From Pomacea canaliculata (Eukaryota > Mollusca > Gastropoda > Architaenioglossa > Ampullariidae), in the NCBI RefSeq assembly GCF_003073045.1, contig NC_037592.1:10754007-10818006 (forward strand): 64,000 nucleotides of DNA. The letters are read 5' to 3'. Positions within the stretch are counted from its first letter, which is position 1. Every line of letters starts with the position of its first letter. The position numbers and the translations under genes were made by a program. The notes below the pieces were generated by a model, which worked only from the letters and a program-made list of their open reading frames with translations, ran no database searches and was not told the DNA's origin. Positions 55,318-64,000 of this stretch are shown in pieces.

Positions 55318-57110
55318 TCAGATACACCTCTTTAGTTTTCTCTCGTCATCGTAGATTCGTTTAAATTCTCTTATCAGTTTTGTCAATCGTTCCTCCACTT
55401 TGTTAGTCTCAGCATTTGCTATCTCCACTTCCAGAGATTTTTCTTGTGTTACAGTATTATCAAGTTCTTTCTTCATGCTTTCTTTATGTTCCTTGAAGAA
55501 TTTGATTTCTGTTAAGGCTTTCTGAAGGTTATCGGACTGTTTCTTATGACCTAATTCAAGTTCACGAACTTTTTCTTCAAAGTCACCAACGGTGACCCAC
55601 TGTTGTTTACCCATTTCATCTCTTTCTTTTCGCCAAACCTCTGTCTCAGTCTTAAGCCGAATAATTTCTTTGTCCCGGTCACTGATTTCTCTCTGCAATC
55701 TGTGTTCGCTATGTTTTGTATTTTCTTTAAAGTTCTGTAAACTTTGTTGTAACCCTTTGATTTCATCACTCAGGTCGTTGATTTTGTGGTTCAGTTCTTC
55801 ATGAACCTCCCGAAGAGTTGATTCTCTCTGTATTGACGGCTGTTGTGTTTGTGACACACGTTGAGCCTTGGTTCTCTCAGTTTCCAGGGAAGGGTCGCTT
55901 CTCTGAAGCTCCATTAACTGGGGCTTGGTTACATCCCATTGAACGGTCGGACGGTTTAGTGGCTGCCGTGGTTGATCTTGTAGCTTGGACTGAGCTCTAG
56001 TAATGACTGCATTGGCTGGGGATGGTTTACTTTCACTGGAGCCATCTCTGACGTTACCTCTCGGCCGGTTTCTGGACAGTCTCTGGCAATGTGTCCGTAG
56101 CCAAACATGAAAGCATCGCGTGGAGTGTCCACCGGTCCGGATGCCTGGATTTTTTTTCTTCGGATGGTGAGCGGGAGATGTTCCTTTGGTCCCCCTGGAA
56201 GGTGGTGAAGGGTGGACTTCCCCGTGGGTTTCGAGTTCTATTATTAGAAGTGTTTCGACGATCAGAGGAATAGTTAGCATGTATTGACGTCGTCCGCCGA
56301 GCCTTCGTAGGTGGAGACGCTGGTGTGCTACACCCCACATTGGCGAACATGGATCTCTCTTGCTCTCCTGCCAGTGATTTGTGGGTGAGCTACGCGATAG
56401 TGTTCCGCATGCTCGCCACAGATTTAACTGTCTTTAAGCTTCTTTCACGCAAAAAATACTACCAGGTCTTTGACACACTCATTCATAAAATTTTCCCTTA
56501 GTAATAAGTCTCTCAGATTTCGTAATCCTTTGGATATTGGAGAGGTAATCCACCGTGCCAAGCTGCTAGTCGATTAGGAATTCAGTCATATCCTCAGCTT
56601 GGCCGCACTTCCGAAACTTTTCTCGATCCTTCTTCCGTATTTCTACCTAAAAGTAACTCCCTTTTGAGATCTTCTTAAGAACTGTTCCGTTCGCACACAT
56701 GTATATACAGGGTAAAGGCTTTTCCATAAGAGAGCTAAATATAAAGGCCAGACCTCTTTAGCCAATGAAAGTTCTGGGCGTGGTTTCAAAAATAAAAAGA
56801 TAGGAGTCCATGTCATCCTGTCCTCCTGAAATGCTAGTAGTTGAACATAACCTTTGAAGGGGCGCTCAGTTTTCTCTTTGGCTTATACTTCCAAATAGTT
56901 TCTTCTTCAGCCCTCCAACTCCATCCTAAGTTCTCCAATTCAAATCGTCTCTCTGCCTCCCTCTCTCCGGCCAACCTATCTGCTTCTTCTTTCTTGGCTA
57001 TTCTATCTGCTTCTTCTTTCTTGGCTAATCGCTCTTCAGATCTCTCCTGTCTTTCGATGCACTATCACATACTTCTGTAGGCTTCTCCTTCATGCCCATG
57101 CTTGCCCCTC
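55318..57110 (-). pseudogene. Gag-like region of the LTR element (broken)
   Basis: The first part, at 57110-56640, is rich in charged residues (for example KKEEADRIAKKEEADRLAGE) and then resembles a capsid-like stretch. Around 56150-56050 a CCHC zinc-knuckle-like region can be recognised. Downstream, 55960-55318 encodes a long coiled coil (LNHKINDLSDEIKGLQQSLQ) that could mediate self-association. No polymerase genes follow before the left LTR. Treated as a fossil with several breaks. Confidence 0.65.
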
Positions 57111-57399
57111 CCTCAAAATAGGCAGCTACTGACTAACGTTCCGCCATAGCTAATACAACTAGTAACAATCGCACTGACAGATTCCCTATATCCCACTAAA
57201 TAGAGTCAAACTACAACACACAAAAAAAACAACCTTGGGAATTCCTATCCAACACCAACATCTACCCATACACTCTTACACATCAACCGATATATCAATA
57301 ATACAAAATTCACCGTCAACCTGGTACAGTTACCATTACCAGAGTCAATACCTGTATCTATAAGGGCTTCCACAACCTCACTTACAGTGTCACAAGCCG

Positions 57400-57560
57400 T
57401 TACAAAACTTTCAGCTTGCCCACCTATAGCATGTCATCAGTGATAACAGACTAGTACCTTATCACATGTCATCAATGAAAAACAGAGTAATACTTTATAG
57501 CATGTCATCAATGGAAAAACCCGAATTTCATACAAGCGCTTCATATATCATGTCATCAAT
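57400..57560 (-). repeat. Short tandem motif in the LTR element's interior
   Basis: CATGTCATCA(A/G)T occurs four times at irregular spacing (about 57430, 57467, 57501, 57550), between the gag-like region and the right LTR. Part of the untranslated leader; role unknown. Confidence 0.7.
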
Positions 57561-58097
57561 CAGAAAACAAGATTGCATCCCAAAAAAAATGGTTTCAAAA
57601 GACAATTTGAGAAACTTTTCCTTAAATTCCTAACCAAAATAGAGTACACATAGAATATTCAACTATTACCAGTTCAAAACAAGCATGATACGGCAAAGAA
57701 AATTTGAGAAAGCCCAAAAAAAAGAAAAGAAAAAAAATCTTTCATAAAACAACTAGACAGATGCTACAGGATAGATCCCATCCACACTCACTTCCGGTTA
57801 CTGCACTTACTCTCCTACACAGAAGAAGGACGGGAAAGAAAGACAAGAGACAACAGTAGAAAAAAGAAACTAGACCCTCTCTGTGAGCGAACTGTACAAT
57901 CTCCGCAGACCCGTAAAGCTGGAGACGGGAAAAAAACAAAAACAAAATAAAAACCAAAACAAACACAGACACAAACAACCGAAAAAAAACACACAACAAC
58001 AAACAAAATCAGAAAAATATATATATATAAATCTCCAAAAGTAATCACCAAGAAAGACACTTGCTCACGACAAATCACAACACGAGACAGACCCACG

Positions 58098-58119
58098 ACA
58101 GATCACGTCGGTCACCAAT
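58098..58119 (-). promoter_or_regulatory. Primer-binding-like site of the LTR element
   Basis: On the minus strand TTGGTGACCGACGTGATC lies directly inside the right LTR. Sites starting TGGTGACC followed by CGACGTG are common in Gypsy-type elements. The matching tRNA was not determined. Confidence 0.6.
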
Positions 58120-59754
58120 TGTCACAACCACGTCACACACTGACGTCACGCGCGTTCACACAACACAAAACACAGCGACCTGCCAATGGGCTTCTCGTGT
58201 TCATTTACTAAAAAAAAAAAGCCTTACTTATCCTCTCTCTGGGAAAGTGGTAAAAGGCCTTGTAGACCACAAAACAAATTAAAATAAACACCAGCATAAA
58301 CACACACTAGCTAATACACATATCTAACATACAAGAAATTCGACATACTCTCCTCGCTCAACGATAGCATCACAATACCTTTTCACTTCCCGCAGTTTAC
58401 ATCAATACGTAGTGTCACTCTGGTAGTAAGTCTTGGTGCCAAGAGTATCTCAGATATTGTGTAAAGATTAATCACTTACTGTTACTTGTTACTCGTGTCC
58501 CTTCAGCGACATAAAAAGAAGTCCGTCTCTGGGCACGAACGCTCCCTCGCAGTCTACAGCGAGCGTACAGATTCACTTACACATAAAAGCACGTTATTCC
58601 AATAGAATCTCAGTAGCCAGCTCACACGAGGCTATCCACTTGGGAAGACATACCCACGACGCTGGGGTCGCGGTCAGCTACCACTTGTACATGAAAACCC
58701 TCCCGTCTCGGCGGCTATCTTTGGGCCAACACACTCCCAATGGATCTTTACCAGCGCACACTGCCAGTGGATCCCTTCTAGGTTCTCTCAGAGTTTCTCC
58801 GAAGCTCCCTCTCAGGAGTTCCTCGACTAGGCAAGCACTCTCTCCATAAGTTCCAGGTCACCATAAGTTCTCTGAAGCCCTCTCAGAAGTTCTTGACTAG
58901 CAAGCACTCCGCTCCATAAGTTCCAGGTCACCATAAGTTCTCTGAAGCCCTCTCAGAAGTTCTTGACTAGCAAGCACTCCGCTCCATAAGTTCCAGTCAC
59001 CATAAGTTCTCTGAAGCCCTCTCAGAAGTTCTTGACTAGGCAAGCACTTCGGCTCCATAAGTTCCAGGTCACCATAAGTTCTCTGAAGCCCTCTCAGAAG
59101 TTCTTGACTAGGCAAGCACTTCGCTCCATAAGTCCAGGTCACCATAAGTTCTCTGAAGCCCTCTCAGAAGTTCTTGACTAGGCAAGCACTTCGCTCCATA
59201 AGTTCCAGTCACCATAAGTTCTCTGAAGCCCTCTCAGAAGTTCTTGACTAGGCAAGCACTTCGCTCCATAAGTTCCAGTCACCATAAGTTCCTGTAACTC
59301 AGTGATTAATTAATTAACTGAATTTACAACTTACACTTCTTTATACAGTCTCACAACGTCAAGTGAATTAATATATTACTTCTAGAAAATCAAGTCTCAT
59401 TTATAGACAGATTAAAACACGTCTCTTTACACCATCAATCAAAATTCACACTTCAGCTAAACTTAATCTGGTACCTTGACTGGGCAAGGAACTTAAGACT
59501 CTGATTCCTGGTCCCTGTAGCCACACGTACAATACGACCTACCGACTCGGCGGTTTCGTTGGGAATCCTCCTACACTGTTCTCGAAGCCTAAGCTTGGAG
59601 TGAACTTTTGCTCACTACTTTTGTCTGGTTTGCACGAGAATTTCATTTTAACACTGGCCGGTCACTTCTCTCAGACTCACTCGCTATCCACGTGACCAAG
59701 GGAAACAACTCTCGTCCCTGACACAATACACGTACACGACACACGTCCCTGACA
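58120..59754 (-). repeat. Right LTR (5' LTR in element orientation)
   Basis: 1635 bp, TG...CA, matching the left LTR. Holds the ~72-bp minisatellite at about 58800-59290. As the upstream LTR it would contain the promoter. No TATA box or polyadenylation site was confidently placed. Confidence 0.92.
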
Positions 59755-59900
59755 CTCTCTGCCGCCAGTAGTTGTCAGCCCTAGGGTGTCCCCAAGTAGC
59801 AGCTATCGACAAAGTACTATTTCACCTTTGCCTTCACATCTCCAACATTCATTCTCAGGTTTTCATCCTGCCAGCATAGGGACCCACAACCCCTTGGAAG

Positions 59901-60194
59901 GTAATTTGAAGTCATTTTGTTTATAATCATTTTAAAAGTTTGTTTTTTCTTACTCTCGGCCAAGACTTATTAACAGTGTTTTTGTGAAATATAGCCAGAA
60001 GTGGAAAATCCCAGCCTTCTTTTGGCATAGTGAAAAAAAAAATTGTAATAAATATGGATCAGATATCAAATAGATATATGACAAATAGGAAAAGCAACCA
60101 AGAGTAGTTATATTTTCCAAGCATTGTGAATTATAGCGAAGCCAGCAAAGATCACATCTTATATGTTTTCTGCTATTGTGTTCGTTGGTTCCAG
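59901..60194. other. Intron between exons 3 and 4 of the DUF4806-type gene
   Basis: Starts GTAATT and ends GTTGGTTCCAG. No separate feature recognised inside. Confidence 0.6.
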
Positions 60195-60421
60195 CTCAAC
60201 TAGAGAAACTTGTGACAGCAGAAACTGTCTTTTCTGGAGGAGATGAGAGATGATATAAAAGATGTGAAAAGGAGGCTTCAAGGATGGAGAAACAACACCA
60301 GGAAAAGGAGGTGACAGGAGGAAAACTGCCAGAGGGGTTCCAGTTTCCCTTACAATCTTCAGAGGATGTTGACCATCTGGAGTGGGATTGGAAGACTGAC
60401 CCAGGAAAACGGACACACTCG

Positions 60422-60752
60422 GTATGTGCTGTATTCTGATTTGTTAGTAGGAGGAGTCAAATCTATTTCTGCTATTCCCTTTGAAGGTTTTTATAGCATT
60501 TTATTTTATAGAACAAATGACATGTCTGCAGTACTAAAAAGTAACAAAGCATTGTTATGTTGGCATGGATTACAGCTGATAATATTTTCTGTAACAACTT
60601 CAGCTTGGTTACAGAGAAAAATGGGAATTTCCTTAATGGTTTTCATTCATATTTTGGTTTTATAATACTAGTTCTCATAACATGTATCATGATACTGCCC
60701 ACAGCAACTTTTATTTTAAAAAATGATGTATGCTTATTATGTCTGTTTCCAG
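60422..60752. other. Intron between exons 4 and 5
   Basis: Starts GTATGT and ends TCTGTTTCCAG. A 99-codon frame overlaps it but has no recognisable motif and is best seen as chance. Confidence 0.6.
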
Positions 60753-60915
60753 GAATCCATTTGACGATGGTGGAATATTCACTTTAAAGCATGTGGTGAG
60801 AGCAGAATACTATCTGTGCTATTGTCAACTGACTCAGCCCGGTGTTACAACTTCAATGGTCTGAAAGAGAAGCAGGGACTCAAGAACCACTCCTGTATTT
60901 TACAAACAGTTCAGG

Positions 60916-61361
60916 GTAAGGATTTAAATATTTGACTGTGTTTTTCATGAGATTAAAAAAAAACATTACAGGGAAACAACTCCAGCCTGGCGAACTTTTC
61001 CTACCTCATTTCATTGTGATCCAATTACATTGGAAAATTAAAAATATGGACACATGTTTATGCAGTGTCTAGTCCTTTAATCAGCTGGTTAACACTGTGT
61101 AGAAAGAAATGAACACAATAATTGATAGACATCTTTACGTTTCGCATGTATTGGGATTTTACAAAAAATCAGTATATGTCCAGAGTTTGTGTGCCTAAAG
61201 AAATTCTAATGCAGTTCCACTTGTAGTTCCTTTCTGATTATAACGCTTAAAATTGTTATGGCACTTTACATATCTATATGATTTGCTTGTACCTTCCTTT
61301 TTTTTCTCATTATATTCTGGATTTTAGGGACCTCATATTCTTATATTTGTTCTATTTTTAG
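60916..61361. other. Intron between exons 5 and 6
   Basis: Starts GTAAGG and ends TTCTATTTTTAG. AT-rich, nothing else seen. Confidence 0.65.
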
Positions 61362-61522
61362 ATGCTGCAAGAAAAAGTTATCCTGAAGCAACAGATGCTG
61401 ACCTGCAGGTGTATACATCAATTTGCTTAGCTGGTGCTCGGGATCGAGAGAATAGCAGAAGGGAAGGGGCTGAGCACAGCCTGTACAAGTCAGTAAATTG
61501 TTATGGGGTGGACGACGAGTAA

Positions 61523-62195
61523 AGCTGTACAACTTTACCTGCAGAAAAAAAGACTGTTAGGTTTTTAATGAGATTTTTTTTTTATCAGCTATTTATAAAA
61601 GTACAAGTTTTAAATTTGCATATTTTTTCTAAATGGTTGTAGTTAATACCAGAAGCTGCAATCCAGCCTGGAACCGTTTATATTTAATCTCGTGGATTTT
61701 ATTTATTATAAGAAATGTCTGTTGAAGCTTAAATCACTCCCTTTTGAAAGCAATTCAGTTCATGCTCATCATTTGATATATTGTAATAGATCTTTGAACC
61801 TTTCTTTTGGAAAAATCTGATTAATGTAAAACTGCAATTTAATTTTAATGTTTTGTCAGTGGATACTTGTTTTTGCTTCTACAATCATAATCAAATAACG
61901 AGTGTTGCATTAACATGTCATGAGGAAACATTTTTATGCATTTAAATGGGACAATGCTTCACAATTGTTGTATATTTAAAATTATTTTTTAATGACCTTG
62001 CTTTTTATCCTTATTTTCACAGACATTTTAACTTCAATAAACGTCAGTAAAAGACAATTCATGTTTGTTTTTTTTTTTTTGTGTAATATTTTGCATTTTT
62101 TGTGCACTTTTTTGCTGCTTAATTAATGTAATCATGGCAAAACACTCCTTATTAATCCATTTGTTTGGCATTTACTAGGTTATTTGGATGTATTT
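61523..62195 (+). other. Probable 3' untranslated region of the DUF4806-type gene
   Basis: AT-rich sequence after the stop codon, without coding motifs. An AATAAA at about 62037-62042, in TTCAATAAACG, could be the polyadenylation signal. A T run at 62064-62079 follows. Confidence 0.45.
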
Positions 62196-62289
62196 GATAT
62201 TATTGGTATTTTTAGGAATTTTGGCATATCGTGATTTACATTGTTGTAAATCAGGATATGTCAAAATACCTAAAAATACCAATAATATC
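62196..62289. repeat. 45-bp near-perfect inverted repeat with a 4-base loop
   Basis: Left arm 62196-62240 and right arm 62245-62289 pair at 42 of 45 positions around the loop TTGT. Ends are GATATTATTGGTATTTTTAG and its complement. It may be a fold-back element, or a transcribed hairpin. The 4-base loop and very long stem are unlike most animal microRNA precursors. Confidence 0.93.
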
Positions 62290-62455
62290 ATCAAGAATTC
62301 AACTGGGATTTATCTGGGATCTACCTGGTTTTTACACGGCTTTGCCCGTTTTCACTTTCGGCCTGGGACCCATATGGATTTGTCAGATGAATCCCAGGTA
62401 AATCCCATATGGGTCCCATATGGGTTCCCCTTTCAATGCTACTAGGGTAAGTTCC
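62290..62455. repeat. CATATG-rich fold-back segment
   Basis: GGGACCCATATGGATTT (about 62364) pairs with AAATCCCATATGGGTCCC (about 62401), followed by another CCCATATGGGTTCCC. These are nested inverted repeats next to the long hairpin. Part of it overlaps the truncated end of the LINE endonuclease frame. Element class unknown. Confidence 0.55.
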
Positions 62456-63075
62456 TGACCAAATTTATTTATGCTAAGATCTTTGGATGAGCGTGGAGGG
62501 GGTGTTACAGATGTCTCAAACAGAATTTTAAGGTCTTTTAGGGGGTGTACATGTCTATCGCTGTCATCATAGTCAGCATCACTAAGTTCCGCCGTGCGAG
62601 CATTAAAATCACCGCATAACAACCATGGTAAGTACGGATGGTCACTAGCTAATTGATTCATATGTTGACCTAAAATTTCTATCCCGTTACTGTTGTCATC
62701 CCCATAGATTACTGATCTTTCTGGTGCTACATATACACAGGCAACAATAATATCCTCCCAGCTGGTCAAAACAGACTTACCTATTTTAAGAAAAATAAAA
62801 TCCTCTGCCAGCTTAAGGAGTATAATATCTGAGGACAAAGTTTTATGAATACAAACAGCTACACCACCCTTGAGTCTCTGTTCGCGTGAAGATAAGTATA
62901 CAACATAGTCTGAGAAGGCATCTTCTATCTCACTCAGCTGACATGACCAGGTCTCCAATAAAGCAAAAATTGTAAACTTTCCGCAGAACTCTCTGAAGGA
63001 TGGCATTTTTAGTTTGTATTTTAGTCCTTGAACATTCCAGGACATCATCTTCATGTTTGAAACACAGATAATTGT
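62450..63075 (-). pseudogene. LINE endonuclease fragment (CR1-like)
   Basis: A minus-strand frame from about 63099 down to 62383 reads MMSWNVQGLKYKL, FAFALLETW-type text (FTIFALLETWSC), QRLKGGVAVCIHKTL, DIIVACVYVAPERSVI and YLPWLLCGDFNARTAELSDA, then DRHVHPLKDLKILFE and INKFGQELTLV. These are the standard blocks of an apurinic-type LINE endonuclease, about 200 residues. The catalytic SDH end and all of the reverse transcriptase are missing: at about 62450 the frame runs into CATATG-rich repeat DNA. The start side meets an LTR fragment at 63077. It is unlike the RTE endonuclease at 47359, so a second LINE clade is present. Confidence 0.8.
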
Positions 63076-63076
63076 C

Positions 63077-63318
63077 TGATTCCTGGTCCCTGTAGCCACA
63101 CGTACAATACGACCTACCGACTCGGCGGTTTCGTTGGGAATCCTCCTACACTGTTCTCGAAGCCTAAGCTTGGAGTGAACTTTTGCTCACTACTTTTGTC
63201 TGGTTTGCACGAGAATTTCATTTTAACACTGGCCGGTCACTTCTCTCAGACTCACTCGCTATCCACGTGACCAAGGGAAACAACTCTCGTCCCTGACACA
63301 ATACACGTACACGACACT
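63077..63318 (-). repeat. LTR end fragment of the same LTR family
   Basis: Matches the last ~240 bp of the LTRs (about 54625-54858 and 59507-59740), from CTGATTCCTGGTCCCTG to CACGTACACGACAC. No interior sequence or second LTR is nearby, so it is a fossil piece. It abuts the start of the LINE endonuclease relic. Confidence 0.88.
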
Positions 63319-64000
63319 TTCTGCGAAAAATTACTTTCTGCATTGATGTAGGATTCAAGAACTAATAATGTGTTGATAATAACACCAAGTTTCCAGACAG
63401 TCTGCAAGATAAAGATGTTAACTCCAGGGGAAATGATGGAAGTAGAGGATGCCACTTATATATACTTTTCAGTTTATTTTCAGAGGCTCTTTGTAGGACT
63501 TCAGTTTTGTTATTTTCAATTTGTTGATGGACGTCCAGGATATTAACATCTACTGTGCTGTGTAGTGGTGTAGATCTGCTGGAGCTTGGAAGTGAGGCAA
63601 GAGGCTAGCAGCTGTGTAGTATCAGCATGCATGTTGATATGATACTGTGTTATCAGCATTATTGTGGTACTTCAAGCTCGAGTGATAGATGGTGGGATCA
63701 AATGGTTGGATGTACACAGGGAATAAAATGAGGCCTAAGAATAGTGTGTGTGAGAGAGACTTTTTGGAGTATGGAGTAAGTGTGAGCAGTGATTTGTATT
63801 GATTTTTGTATGAGAAGAAGCATAGGACGACGATGTGACACTTGTTTTTGGTAGATGAAAGTAATATCTCTTTTCACAATGGATCTTAAACTTGTTAATC
63901 GTTATCGTGAGCTGGAACAAAATACGGCGAAATCAAGCCTTCGGAGTCATGTTTGCGATTCTATTATTCGGGATGTTTTCAAATAATTGTAGGAGATACG
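63319..64000. other. No gene recognised
   Basis: AT-rich sequence with short frames on both strands and no known motif, repeat structure or splice-linked code visible. Confidence 0.5.

Larger units (their letters stand above)
53232..59754 (-). mobile_element. LTR retrotransposon, gag-bearing, no polymerase seen (non-autonomous, broken)
   Basis: Two direct long terminal repeats (53232-54872 and 58120-59754, TG...CA ends) flank a 3247-bp interior. The target duplication CTCTC lies at 53227-53231 and 59755-59759. A purine tract next to the left repeat and a primer-binding-like site next to the right repeat show that the element runs on the minus strand. The interior carries only a gag-like region; no protease, reverse transcriptase or integrase was recognised, so it depended on a partner. 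Family: Gypsy-like by 5-bp duplication, gag type and primer site (inference). The coding part is broken in several places. The two repeats are very alike, so insertion is recent. It lies in exon 3 of the DUF4806-type gene. Confidence 0.9.
52579..61522 (+). pseudogene. DUF4806-domain gene, split by an LTR element and otherwise damaged
   Basis: Six exons. 1: 52579-52786 (PVAVIPDSWLLAFLKIP). 2: 52896 to 52941 or 52948. 3: 53141 (or 53131) to 53231, resuming 59760-59900 (PLPFPYSLPPVVVSPRVSPS spans the LTR insertion point). 4: 60195-60421 (LPEGFQFPLQSSEDVDHLEW). 5: 60753-60915 (YNFNGLKEKQGLKNHSCIL). 6: 61362-61522 (KSYPEATDADLQ, then LAGARDRENSRREGAEHS and a stop). Donors and acceptors are GT/AG, with matching phases for 1-2, 3-4 and 5-6. 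The FPL..SED...LE, YNF.G and ATD...AGARDR...R motifs fit DUF4806; exon 1 fits the V.VIP.SWL opening of such proteins. Damage besides the LTR: an in-frame TGA at 60251-60253, a frame change near 60800 in exon 5 and a phase mismatch at exons 4-5. The exact exon 2/3 edges are uncertain. The first coding exon was not found. Confidence 0.68.

Noticed and set aside
55592-56273. Plus-strand frames opposite the gag-like region
   Set aside because: They are shadows of the minus-strand coiled-coil and zinc-knuckle region.
53232-59754. Two 1.6-kb direct repeats as a segmental duplication
   Set aside because: TG...CA ends, a 5-bp target duplication, a purine tract and a primer site inside the repeats show they are LTRs.
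60366-60787. Plus-strand frames of 76-99 codons
   Set aside because: They straddle the intron between exons 4 and 5, contain AT-rich intronic code, and ignore good splice sites.
62196-62289. MicroRNA precursor
   Set aside because: The stem is about 45 bp with a 4-base loop and no typical bulges. A fold-back element is more likely, though small-RNA data could change this.

Overview
The window is eukaryotic, AT-rich and almost entirely repeats. The mix of elements (an RTE-type LINE, P-element/THAP9-like, pogo/Tigger-like and hAT elements, tRNA-derived SINEs, a gag-bearing LTR element and a DUF4806-type gene with introns) suggests an invertebrate animal, most likely a mollusc or other lophotrochozoan. 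That guess comes from family content only. No bacterial operon, rRNA or tRNA gene was seen.

Layout. (1) 1-6783 is segmental-duplication copy A: a minus-strand transposase relic, a P-like transposase, two LINE relics in opposite directions and an RTE LINE cut off at a rearrangement junction. (2) 6784-8897 holds three SINE copies, one split by a 354-bp hAT-like element with a perfect 8-bp target duplication. (3) 8898-24757 is a 16-kb compound satellite: 10-bp units of the form GAAACTANNN in long arrays, broken by about two dozen copies of a ~265-bp AT-rich spacer, with orientation switches near 12630 and 23366. (4) 24757-26824 is noisy copy C of the duplication, ending in a 100-N gap (26825-26924). 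(5) 26925-42860 is a higher-order array of a ~547-bp monomer (A) and a ~990-bp linker (B). Read on the minus strand, A and B carry phase-compatible exons: E1 (29 nt), E2 (49 nt), E3 (167 nt) and a candidate last exon E4 (75 nt). The E3 next to the duplication is a strongly diverged form (E3') in almost unchanged intron sequence. (6) 41991-50413 is copy B of the duplication, ending in a nearly complete RTE LINE with a 15-bp target duplication. (7) 50414-64000 holds a decayed Tigger-like transposase, then a DUF4806-type gene on the plus strand (52579-61522). One of its exons is split by a 6.5-kb LTR element whose 5-bp target duplication lies in the exon. Fold-back DNA, a LINE endonuclease relic and an LTR end fragment follow.

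Indel noise rises towards the gap from both sides (about 19.4-31 kb). Frame breaks there, and single-base indels in homopolymers elsewhere, may be assembly errors rather than biology. The observations most worth following are the minus-strand exon-cassette array with its variable E3, and the host exon interrupted by the LTR element. All family assignments were made by eye from motifs.
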